The position numbers were made by a program, and so were the translations under genes. From a bacterium (lineage in GTDB: Bacteria; Verrucomicrobiota; Kiritimatiellia; UBA8416; CAMZLY01), in the NCBI GenBank assembly GCA_030632465.1, contig DAOVUR010000116.1:1-6161 (forward strand): a stretch of DNA of 6,161 nt, in the 5' to 3' direction. Under the pieces are notes generated by a model that searched no databases, was not told the DNA's origin, and worked only from the letters and a program-made list of their open reading frames with translations. Below, in pieces: positions 1 through 6,161 of this stretch. Position 1 is the stretch's first letter. Each line of letters opens with the position of its first letter.

Positions 1-30
1 GCGATTGAGGAGTTTAAGGTGAATGCCTAA
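1..30 (+). CDS. C-terminal end of an upstream gene (partial, putative)
   Basis: Frame 1 is open from the first base and reads AIEEFKVNA before a TAA at 28-30; the other two forward frames close sooner (TGA at 20-22 and at 6-8). The stop lies 46 bases before the next start and no clear promoter is seen between them, which would fit the tail of an upstream gene in the same transcription unit. Nine residues are too few to name a family, and a nine-codon open frame can occur by chance. Confidence 0.4.
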   Translation, partial: AIEEFKVNA

Positions 31-62
31 GTGTATACTTGGTCTAAAGCAAAGGTGAAAAA

Positions 63-67
63 AAGGA
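63..67 (+). promoter_or_regulatory. Ribosome binding site AAGGA for the propeller gene
   Basis: AAGGA sits in an A-rich run 9 bases before the ATG at 77. The in-frame GTG at 71 would be only 3 bases away, too close for normal initiation, and the ATG at 86 would be 18 bases away. This spacing decides the start at 77. Confidence 0.6.
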
Positions 68-76
68 AAAGTGTTT

Positions 77-2989
77 ATGAAAAATATGAAATATGTTCTG
101 TTGGTTTTGTTGGTGTTTGTTGTCTCTACATTTACTGTTTTTGCTTCTGCGGTAGATGATATTCTTGGGACGACAAAACAGCATGGTGGTATCTGTTTGG
201 TGATTGGGGATGATTCTCTTGAATTAGCGCTGGAGTTAGCTGAAAAAAGTAATTTTTATGTTCAGATAATTCAATCGGATGTTGCGAAAGCAGCTAAATG
301 GAACAAGCAGGTTGCGGCTTCTAAGTTACGGAAAGATCTTAGTGTTCGTGGCACACTATTTAATGAGGATCAGTATGGCTCTGATCTTATTAATCTTATT
401 GTTGTTAAGGATGCTAAAGCGTTAGGCGATACTACTAGTCAAGAACTGGTTAGAATATTGGCGCCAAGGGGATATCTGTTTTCGAAAACAAAGATTAAAG
501 GCATCGATACCTCGTTAGCTGAAGAGAAGTCGGTTGCGGGATATGCTTCGGTGTTGCAGAAGAAGGTAGAGCCAGTGGTGTGGAAGATAGCCGATAGTAT
601 GAAGTGGCGTGCAGGTGCGCGGGCACATATGTCGTATGGTTTTATGGGGGTGCATGGAAACGGGAAGTATATCTACCGTGAGTATATGGAGGCAGAAGAT
701 TCTTTTCCGAAGACTCGTACTAGAATATTTGCTAGAGATGGCTTTAATGGTCGTACTATCTGGACTTTAGAAGAACCGGTAGGGACCAGTCTTGGAACAT
801 GGGGTTTTGGTCAATGGGATCGATCAGGAAAGGCGATGGCAATTGATGATGATAACCAGTTCTTTTATATTACGCATGATAAGAAGCTTATATGCCTAGA
901 TGCGGAGACTGGTAAACAGAAATTTGTACTGTTAGATTCTAAAGCTAATTCATCCTATATGAAAATATATGATAATAAATATCTAGTTTACAATAATACG
1001 GTGTTCTCAACAAAAACTGGTGAGAAAATTTTTAGGATTCACGGAAAGTATGTGGTTGCTGATAAAAAAGTTTATGCGATATCTGGGAAGTCGTTAAAAG
1101 TTTCTAAATTAGTTGATGGTTCTGTGCTTCTTGAAAAGGTGTTGGATATTGAATTACCGAAGAAGTATGGGCTTATATACCTTGCCGATAAAATATTGAT
1201 AACTACGGGGAGCCGTTGGGTGCGACCTTTTGGGTTGCTAGCTCTTGATCCTTCAACAGGAGAGAAAGTGTGGAGTCATGAGTTTACCGGTCTTTTTGCT
1301 CTGACTGCCAGAGGAAAGAAAGGTGAGGTTTTTATTGGTATACCTCATTATTCTGAATACAATGGAAAAATTCTTGCCTATTCTACTGTAAATGCCTATG
1401 TCTCTCACGGGGATCATCAGGAGGTGTATATTACACGCATTGATCCAGCTACAGGAAAGGTTGAGGAGCAAGATTATGGGTGTGATGGGACGGTGTTCGG
1501 TTCAAACTGTAATAATAGAGTGCGGCGTTTGGGAGATTATCTCTACTATTGGCATAATATCTGGTTCAATTTGACAACAAAAGAGAGAGTCTATCCGTAT
1601 ATTGTTCATCCAGGATGTTTTACGCCATCAATGGCTGCGAATGGATACATTTATAATGTTCCTGGTCGTAAAAATGGGCCTATAGCTGGAATTACTGCGA
1701 TTGGTCCGGCTGATATTACCTTTGATCAGAAGGTTGGGGGAACTGTTTTGCAGTTCACAGGAAAGTTACCTAAAGCTATAGCTACAAAGGCGACTGACTG
1801 GACTAGGTATCGTAACGATGAAATGCGTAGTAGTTTTGTGACTAATTCCGCTCTTGGTAGTACATTGACTGAGTTATGGAAAACAGATATCGGATTAGGT
1901 AGCTGTGCATATGATGTTATGCATGAGAGACGAACAGGGTTAACGCAGGCAACAGTTGCGTATGGTCTTGCTTTTGTGACTGATATCGATTCTGGTTGTA
2001 TTGTTGCAACTGATGTTAAAACCGGGAAAGTAGTCTGGAAATATGCCGTTGGTAGCCGGGTAGAATTTCCTCCTTCATTATATCAAGGTCTTTGCTTAAT
2101 TGCCGGGCAAGATGGTTGGGTCTACTGTTTGGATGCTAAAACTGGTGAGCTGGTCTATAAACTGCTTACTGCTCCGAGAGATCGCCTTGTTGGTGGAGAT
2201 GAGAAGTTGGTAAGTCTGTGGCCTGCACGGTCTGATGTGTTTATTAAAGATGGTATTGGTTACATTTCTAATGGGTTTGCTGCAAACGTTCATGGTGGTT
2301 CACGTGCAATGGCTTTTGATGTATTAACAGGGAAGACAGTATGGGCAAAATGCTGGACTAAGCCTGATACAGTATGTGGCTATCCTAGACCTTATGACAT
2401 ACTTGGTCTATTTACCAGTACTAGCGGATCTGATTTGGCTATGAAGGGAAAAAAGATCAAGATTGCTACAGGTGAAATAGGCGGAAAAGCTGTAGGTCTT
2501 TTCTTACAAAGTCGGTATACGTCAATAGATAATCTCCTTGCGTATGGTAATAGTGTTGGCAGAACAAATGAAGATAGAGCCCATGAACTGTTTGGTGACG
2601 GGCGGGCAACAGGTCGAAGTTTGGCATTTGATAAAGGGTTTAGCGTGGCATATACTTTTGCCCCAAAAGGTGAAAGTTTCGTGAATACTGGACTACTGCA
2701 TATCAAAGGCTTTAAAGGAAAAGAGCCAAGCTGGTCTACTGAACCGACTGACTTCCAGGTTGATGATTTTGTGCTTACGCCTAAGTTTATCTATGCGGTA
2801 GGGCATTACTATAGAGTTAAAGGCGAGCCAGAGCTATGGGTTATGTCTAGAGATGATGGTAAAGTTATCAGCAAAACGACTGTTGGAGGATTTCCGAGCT
2901 TTGGTGGAATGTCTGCTTCTGAAGATAAACTCTTTATTGCGACAAGAGAAGGCAAGCTTATCTGCCTGAAGGCTGTCGCTAGCAAATAG
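77..2989 (+). CDS. Exported PQQ-like beta-propeller protein with N-terminal methyltransferase-like domain
   Basis: A 970-residue protein of unknown activity, expected outside the cytoplasm. Residues 1 to about 25 form a signal peptide: MKNMK, a hydrophobic stretch, and a likely cut after FASA. Residues 37-150 look like a Rossmann-type SAM methyltransferase fold: a strand-loop GGICLVIGDDS (37-47), a later DLINLIVV strand, and ELVRILAPRGYLF (123-135), which resembles the post-motif 'RVLAPGG' of class I enzymes. The glycine-rich cofactor loop is degenerate. The rest is beta-propeller, with PQQ/BamB-type blade motifs near residues 217 (ARDGFNGRTIW), 273, 389 (ALDPSTGEKVW), 456, 646 (TDVKTGKVVW), 686 (CLDAKTGELVY), 748 (FDVLTGKTVW) and 926. 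A second propeller section seems to begin at DWTRYRND (574). I recall this fusion from planctomycete and Lentisphaera-type genomes, usually annotated only as a PQQ-binding-like protein. It lies 46 bases after a putative upstream stop. The fold call is firm; cofactor and activity are unknown. Confidence 0.85.
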   Translation: MKNMKYVLLVLLVFVVSTFTVFASAVDDILGTTKQHGGICLVIGDDSLELALELAEKSNFYVQIIQSDVAKAAKWNKQVAASKLRKDLSVRGTLFNEDQYGSDLINLIVVKDAKALGDTTSQELVRILAPRGYLFSKTKIKGIDTSLAEEKSVAGYASVLQKKVEPVVWKIADSMKWRAGARAHMSYGFMGVHGNGKYIYREYMEAEDSFPKTRTRIFARDGFNGRTIWTLEEPVGTSLGTWGFGQWDRSGKAMAIDDDNQFFYITHDKKLICLDAETGKQKFVLLDSKANSSYMKIYDNKYLVYNNTVFSTKTGEKIFRIHGKYVVADKKVYAISGKSLKVSKLVDGSVLLEKVLDIELPKKYGLIYLADKILITTGSRWVRPFGLLALDPSTGEKVWSHEFTGLFALTARGKKGEVFIGIPHYSEYNGKILAYSTVNAYVSHGDHQEVYITRIDPATGKVEEQDYGCDGTVFGSNCNNRVRRLGDYLYYWHNIWFNLTTKERVYPYIVHPGCFTPSMAANGYIYNVPGRKNGPIAGITAIGPADITFDQKVGGTVLQFTGKLPKAIATKATDWTRYRNDEMRSSFVTNSALGSTLTELWKTDIGLGSCAYDVMHERRTGLTQATVAYGLAFVTDIDSGCIVATDVKTGKVVWKYAVGSRVEFPPSLYQGLCLIAGQDGWVYCLDAKTGELVYKLLTAPRDRLVGGDEKLVSLWPARSDVFIKDGIGYISNGFAANVHGGSRAMAFDVLTGKTVWAKCWTKPDTVCGYPRPYDILGLFTSTSGSDLAMKGKKIKIATGEIGGKAVGLFLQSRYTSIDNLLAYGNSVGRTNEDRAHELFGDGRATGRSLAFDKGFSVAYTFAPKGESFVNTGLLHIKGFKGKEPSWSTEPTDFQVDDFVLTPKFIYAVGHYYRVKGEPELWVMSRDDGKVISKTTVGGFPSFGGMSASEDKLFIATREGKLICLKAVASK

Positions 2990-3089
2990 TGGATGTCATA
3001 GTTATTAATGAGCGGTGATCTCGATATATAATCTCGTTCCATAACTTACAGCTGATGATCGCAAGGAATAGGTTCTGTTTTTTGATTTA

Positions 3090-3201
3090 TCGTAATCGTA
3101 ATCGTACTCCTAATCATAATCGAGTGATATAATTGTTGGCGTATGTGAGTGTTTGATTGCGTGCGTATTTGAGTGCGTAAGGATTACGATTACGAGTAGG
3201 A
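3090..3201. repeat. Inverted repeat of CGTAATC units
   Basis: The left arm TCGTAATCGTAATC (3090-3103) is the exact reverse complement of the right arm GATTACGATTACGA (3182-3195). The arms also align in a second register: 3102-3121 matches the reverse complement of 3182-3201 at 17 of 20 positions. The 78-base interior holds an imperfect direct repeat, GCGTATGTGAGTG (3139-3151) and GCGTATTTGAGTG (3163-3175), which differ at one base. No gene lies inside. It could be a small non-autonomous mobile or dispersed repeat, a long-range hairpin in RNA, or the remnant of an expanded heptamer repeat. Confidence 0.6.
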
Positions 3202-3254
3202 TGAAAAACTTGCCGAAACTTTTTGTTCGTGTATAGGAAAATTAATATTTAAAG

Positions 3255-3283
3255 TTGACGGAGTTTTATTATGGTGCTATCTT
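3255..3283 (+). promoter_or_regulatory. Candidate sigma70-type promoter of the glycoside-hydrolase-like gene
   Basis: TTGACG (3255-3260) matches the -35 consensus at five of six bases. TATCTT (3278-3283), 17 bases later, matches the -10 at four of six. An A+T-rich stretch at 3237-3254 could act as an UP element. Transcription would begin near 3290, giving a leader of about 87 bases. The spacing is ideal but the -10 is weak, so this is a candidate that may need an activator. Confidence 0.45.
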
Positions 3284-3286
3284 GCC

Positions 3287-3315
3287 ATCTACGGTATACC
3301 ATGGTCTACGTAGAT
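3287..3315. promoter_or_regulatory. Palindrome cluster at the predicted transcription start (operator-like)
   Basis: ATCTACG (3287-3293) and CGTAGAT (3309-3315) form a perfect 7-base inverted repeat. Inside and overlapping it are three perfect palindromes: GGTATACC (3293-3300), ACCATGGT (3298-3305) and TCTACGTAGA (3305-3314). TCTACG also recurs directly at 3288 and 3305. The block covers the start predicted from the candidate promoter, where a dimeric repressor would block transcription. A leader-RNA hairpin is the alternative. No regulator gene is present here to pair with it. Confidence 0.4.
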
Positions 3316-3365
3316 TAGGGTGGCTTTTAGCATGGGACTATTTTGTGGATGTAGGTTAATAATAA

Positions 3366-3374
3366 AAGGAGAAG
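3366..3374 (+). promoter_or_regulatory. Strong ribosome binding site AAGGAGAAG
   Basis: AAGGAG (3366-3371) lies 5 bases before the ATG at 3377. It fixes that start over the in-frame upstream GTG at 3320 and ATG at 3332, neither of which has a comparable Shine-Dalgarno. The product starting at 3377 also begins directly with a typical signal peptide. Confidence 0.8.
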
Positions 3375-3376
3375 TT

Positions 3377-6004
3377 ATGAAGTATATGGTTGGTATGTTG
3401 GTTGGTTTGTTATGTGCAAGTATGACGGTGAATGCTGAGGATGTGGTTGTTCCTAAGGCGGCAAAAGATATTCTCAATAGTAAAAGTTTTTGGCGCTATA
3501 GTGTTGCTAGTGACAAGCATACATATAAGGAGAACGGTATAGATGTTCCGGTAAAAGTAGCGAAAAGGGTAGCCTCTGCGGAAGTGCCGGTGGCAAATCC
3601 TGCACCTGAAGCGGGATGGATGAAGCTGGGGTTTGATGATTCTTGTTGGCCGCGCGAGCGTATGGCATATTTGGGCAGGTATGCTTTTGATCGCGTAACA
3701 TCTGAACAAATTAGTTTGCGAGGCAAGTTTAATGTTACTGATGTTAAGACTGCTAATCTATATTTTGAAACAAAATATATTGGTGGATTTGTTTTGTATA
3801 TTAATGGCAAGGAGGTTGGTCGTGTGGATCTACCTAAAGGTGAACTTACCTCTAAGAGTTTTGCTACGCCGTATGCCGATAGTTATTACTTAGATGATAA
3901 AGGTGTTCCATTTAATAAATGGAAAAATGTGACGCGTAAAAGCGATGGGAAAAAGATTCCTGGTCAAGTTTATTATGGCGAATTACGTATGGATCGTAAG
4001 TTTTCCGTTAAGATCCCATCAACAGTATTAGTTGCTGGTGTGAACGTAATAGCTGTGGAGCTACATCGTAGTGCAATTTCTCTTGCAGCAAAGACATGGT
4101 CGAAATTTGGGAAGTCTGGCTATGTGAGATCATGGTCACACCTTGGCTTAAAGGGGCTTCGTCTTGCTAATGCTGGTGACGGTGTGGTTGCCAATATTGC
4201 CCGCCCTACAGGTATCCAAATTTGGAATGTTGATATTAATAATAGAGTAGATATGAACGATTATGGTGATCCTAATGAGAAGAGTCAGCCTGTGCGTATT
4301 GTTGCAGCGCGTAACGGGTCATTTATCGGTCAGTTTGTTGTTAGTTCAGATAAAAAAATAAGCAATTTTAAAGTTACTGCTGAAGGGTTGAAGGCAGAAA
4401 AGGGCACTGCCGTAATTGGTGCTGATAAGGTTGACCTGTTATATGCAGACTTTGATTGGAAGGCTAGATGGAATCAGTTATGGGCTCTTAATCTTCAGAA
4501 AAAAGCTCCTGAAAGCGTGCCTATTGTTGCTGTTGCTGCTCCTCGTAAGGAAAATGGAGCTATGAAGCCGGTGGTTGTTCGTATAAATGTTGCAGCAGAT
4601 GTTAAAGCTGGTGTTTATAGTGGAAAAGTTTTAGTTGTTGCAGATGGTGAAAGATTTACAGTTCCTGTTAAGCTTGAAGTTGCTGACTGGACGCTTCCTG
4701 ATCCAGTAGATTTCCGGACGTATGTTGGTTTATATGAATCTCCTACCACAGTATCTATGCAGTATAAGGTTCCAATGTGGAGTGAGGAACACTGGAAATT
4801 GCTCGAAAAGAGTTTTGAATTATTAGGGCGTGCGGGAAATAAATTCTTAAATATCGATGTGGTAGATGAGACTCAGTATGGTAATGATGATGGTTATATT
4901 ACGTGGGTGAAGCAAGCTGATGGCAGTTACACGTATGATTTATCGGTTATGGAGCGCCTTGTAGAGTTAGCTTTAAAGCATTGGGGACAAATTGATTTTA
5001 TTCCGTTGCAAATTTGGCATTCTGCTGGTGGTGGCGGACGTGGTGGGTGGTACTTCAGACCAGTTGATACAAAATGTACAGTACGGGTGAAAGATGCAAA
5101 AACTGGTGATATATCACATATGCAGGTTCCTGTTTTTGGAACGCCTGAGGCGATAGAGTTCTGGAAGCCGTTATTATTGCAGATCCAGCAGAGTCTAACA
5201 AAGCTGGGGGTTGAAAAAGGGATGTGCATAGGGATACTAGGTCACTCAACAGCTCCCGTCGGAGTGTTTGAGACAATTACTGCTGCGTACCCAGGAGATA
5301 AAGGTGCATTCTGGCAAAGGGGGTTGCATAACGCAACATCATCAAAGGTTCCGTATGAAGTTGAACGTAAGGTTCCGGGTAATAAGGTTATTTTGCATGA
5401 GCACTGTTACGGTATGAAGATGGTGAATTATGATATCCCGACATTGCCAGAAATGCATACTCTACGCGGACAGCCTGCAGCAGCGTACTTCCGTATATCT
5501 AATTTTGGAAATGTTGCTACCTTGATGTTCTATAGAGAGATGGGGAAACGTGCTCTATTCACAAAAAAGACTGGGCTTAGCAGAATATGCTTTGACTACT
5601 GGGATGTGCAGGACCCCAATAATCCTGACCGTAAACCAGTTGATATCTTTAATCGTTGGTTGCATTCAACATGTGCTCAGCGTGAACCATCTCTAAAGAG
5701 AATGAGTTGGCCAGGAGTTGAAGGAGCAGAGACTACTACAAGGTTTGAAAATCTTATTGTGGGAATACAAGAAGCTGAAGCCTTAATAGTTCTAAGTGAA
5801 GGAGCTGCCAATGAGGAAAAGGTAGGTAAAAAGCTTGCTGACAAGTGTCGCTCTGTAATGCGTAGGCAGCTAGGATTTGCTCACTACAATAATATTTATA
5901 GTGAACGTCATATTATGCTACATGTTAATTATTACGGCTGGCAGGATATGTCTGCGGAACTTTATGCAGTTGCTGGTGAAGTGGCTAAAAAGATGGGGAA
6001 ATAG
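3377..6004 (+). CDS. Exported multi-domain glycoside-hydrolase-like protein (GH123/DUF4091-like architecture)
   Basis: An 875-residue protein, probably carbohydrate-active and secreted; substrate and activity are not determined. Residues 1-20 are a signal peptide with a likely cut after TVNA. Residues about 80-260 look like a galactose-binding jelly roll: GWMKLGFDDSCWPRER (80-95), LYINGKEVGRV near 140, and VNVIAVELH (222-230), the 'G-N-V-I-A-V' strand of such domains. Residues about 305-440 form a beta-sandwich, from VRIVAARNGSFIGQFVV to AGVYSGKVLVV and a terminal VADWTLPDP, the pattern that precedes GH123- and DUF4091-type barrels. Residues about 445-760 resemble the barrel: NIDVVDETQYGNDDG (near 490), a glycine-rich loop HSAGGGGRGGW (548-558), GILGH (619-623) and FDYWDV (739-744). 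The C-terminal part is helical, with RFENLIVGIQEAEA (789 onward) like the 'REGIQEAEA' segment of related proteins. D493/E494 is a possible catalytic pair by analogy to the Asp-Glu pair of GH123, but I could not align it. Its own promoter candidate suggests independent control. A non-catalytic binding role remains possible. Confidence 0.75.
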   Translation: MKYMVGMLVGLLCASMTVNAEDVVVPKAAKDILNSKSFWRYSVASDKHTYKENGIDVPVKVAKRVASAEVPVANPAPEAGWMKLGFDDSCWPRERMAYLGRYAFDRVTSEQISLRGKFNVTDVKTANLYFETKYIGGFVLYINGKEVGRVDLPKGELTSKSFATPYADSYYLDDKGVPFNKWKNVTRKSDGKKIPGQVYYGELRMDRKFSVKIPSTVLVAGVNVIAVELHRSAISLAAKTWSKFGKSGYVRSWSHLGLKGLRLANAGDGVVANIARPTGIQIWNVDINNRVDMNDYGDPNEKSQPVRIVAARNGSFIGQFVVSSDKKISNFKVTAEGLKAEKGTAVIGADKVDLLYADFDWKARWNQLWALNLQKKAPESVPIVAVAAPRKENGAMKPVVVRINVAADVKAGVYSGKVLVVADGERFTVPVKLEVADWTLPDPVDFRTYVGLYESPTTVSMQYKVPMWSEEHWKLLEKSFELLGRAGNKFLNIDVVDETQYGNDDGYITWVKQADGSYTYDLSVMERLVELALKHWGQIDFIPLQIWHSAGGGGRGGWYFRPVDTKCTVRVKDAKTGDISHMQVPVFGTPEAIEFWKPLLLQIQQSLTKLGVEKGMCIGILGHSTAPVGVFETITAAYPGDKGAFWQRGLHNATSSKVPYEVERKVPGNKVILHEHCYGMKMVNYDIPTLPEMHTLRGQPAAAYFRISNFGNVATLMFYREMGKRALFTKKTGLSRICFDYWDVQDPNNPDRKPVDIFNRWLHSTCAQREPSLKRMSWPGVEGAETTTRFENLIVGIQEAEALIVLSEGAANEEKVGKKLADKCRSVMRRQLGFAHYNNIYSERHIMLHVNYYGWQDMSAELYAVAGEVAKKMGK

Positions 6005-6081
6005 TTGTCAGTTATCAGGGGATCCGAAAAGGTTTATCGCTCCTTATGGATGATAAAGATTATTGGGAAGCTGAGGGTTTA
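6005..6081. other. Non-coding sequence after the glycoside-hydrolase-like gene
   Basis: No gene is seen. An interrupted stem pairs ATCC (6022-6025) and AAGG (6029-6032) with CCTT (6042-6045) and GGAT (6048-6051). An alternative pairs TTTATC (6033-6038) with GATAAA (6052-6057). Neither is followed by a T run, so no standard intrinsic terminator can be called. Confidence 0.4.
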
Positions 6082-6161
6082 ATACCCCGCAGCTTGCTGC
6101 GTCATGAATTGTAGGGCTGGAACGGCTGAGGTACGATGCCTTCCAGCCAGGTCCGGCGGGA
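6082..6161. repeat. G+C-rich hairpin element, probably a dispersed repeat (runs off the window)
   Basis: Two hairpins follow in close order. The first is CGCAG-CTTG-CTGCG (6088-6101), preceded by TACCCC. The second has GGCTGGAA (6115-6122) pairing perfectly with TTCCAGCC (6141-6148), extended by GGC/GCC (6124-6126 with 6138-6140) after a one-base bulge, and closing an 11-base loop. Bases 6085-6161 contain 49 G or C of 77 (64%), far above the A+T-rich genes. There is no T run and no open frame of note. The look is that of REP-like or other intergenic repeats, and the end of the window cuts it off. A structured RNA is the alternative. Confidence 0.5.

Larger units (their letters stand above)
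2990..3376. other. Intergenic region with repeat, promoter and palindrome cluster
   Basis: This 387-base gap has no convincing gene. Bases 2990-3089 show nothing clear: a weak AGTTAT/ATAACT pair (3000-3005 with 3041-3046) and a six-T run at 3078-3083, but no proper terminator stem. Bases 3090-3201 carry an inverted repeat of CGTAATC units. From 3237 the sequence becomes A+T-rich and leads into a candidate promoter, then a palindrome cluster and the ribosome binding site of the next gene. Confidence 0.7.

Noticed and set aside
71..76. GTG start at 71 for the propeller gene
   Set aside because: It is only 3 bases from AAGGA; the ATG at 77 has suitable spacing.
2392..2706. 104-residue open frame on the minus strand
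   Set aside because: It lies wholly inside the propeller gene, has no signal or motif, and its coding-strand counterpart has clear family features.
3048..3083. Possible terminator ending in six Ts
   Set aside because: Only ACAG/CTGT (four pairs) can form across a loop of over 20 bases, so there is no stable stem before the T run.
3090..3201. CRISPR-like array
   Set aside because: The repeat units are 7 bases, inverted between the two arms, and lack regular spacers.
3320..3376. 19-residue N-terminal extension of the second protein from GTG 3320
   Set aside because: It lacks a good ribosome binding site and would place a cysteine-containing stretch ahead of a complete signal peptide; ATG 3377 has AAGGAG at ideal spacing.
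3410..3810. Overlapping minus-strand open frames of 64-104 residues
   Set aside because: Several antisense frames overlap each other across the well-supported start of the glycoside-hydrolase-like gene; their composition is that of antisense sequence and no domain is visible.
4927..5276. Minus-strand open frames of 73 and 100 residues
   Set aside because: They are antisense to the barrel region of an intact gene and show no recognisable domain.
6004..6017. Tandem heptamer GTTGTCA GTTATCA at the stop codon
   Set aside because: Two imperfect copies of seven bases are too little to support a repeat call.
6088..6101. CGCAG-CTTG-CTGCG hairpin as an intrinsic terminator
   Set aside because: The stem is short and is followed by TCATGAATT, not a T run; it fits a repeat element better.

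Overview
The window holds two large, intact, same-strand genes for exported proteins. They are separated by a 387-base non-coding gap and followed by a short G+C-rich repeat-like tail. The A+T-rich coding sequence, the two signal peptides and the two protein types suggest a bacterium of the Planctomycetota-Verrucomicrobiota-Chlamydiota group, most likely Lentisphaerota or Kiritimatiellota. The proteins are a secreted methyltransferase-like/PQQ-propeller fusion and a large multi-domain glycoside-hydrolase-like protein. The assignment rests on recalled family resemblance, not on a search or a phylogenetic marker.

Layout: bases 1-30 look like the last nine codons and stop of an upstream gene. 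After a 46-base gap with a usable ribosome binding site comes a 970-residue protein (77-2989). It has a signal peptide, a Rossmann/methyltransferase-like domain with an eroded cofactor loop, and a long PQQ-type beta-propeller region with about nine D-x-x-T/N-G blade motifs. Bases 2990-3376 carry an inverted repeat built from CGTAATC units, a candidate sigma70-type promoter (TTGACG, 17 bases, TATCTT), a cluster of overlapping palindromes at the predicted transcription start, and a strong Shine-Dalgarno. The second gene (3377-6004) encodes 875 residues: signal peptide, galactose-binding-like jelly roll, an Ig-like beta-sandwich of the type preceding GH123/DUF4091-type barrels, a barrel-like region and a helical C-terminal segment. 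Bases 6005-6161 are non-coding; their last part is distinctly G+C-rich and full of hairpins, like a dispersed repeat.

Function: both products should be exported across the inner membrane. The second is probably a carbohydrate-active or carbohydrate-binding protein; the first is a propeller protein of unknown activity. The candidate promoter and operator-like palindrome in front of the second gene suggest it can be controlled independently of the first. A shared role in glycan use is inference from co-orientation and export only. No transposase, CRISPR array, tRNA or rRNA was seen.
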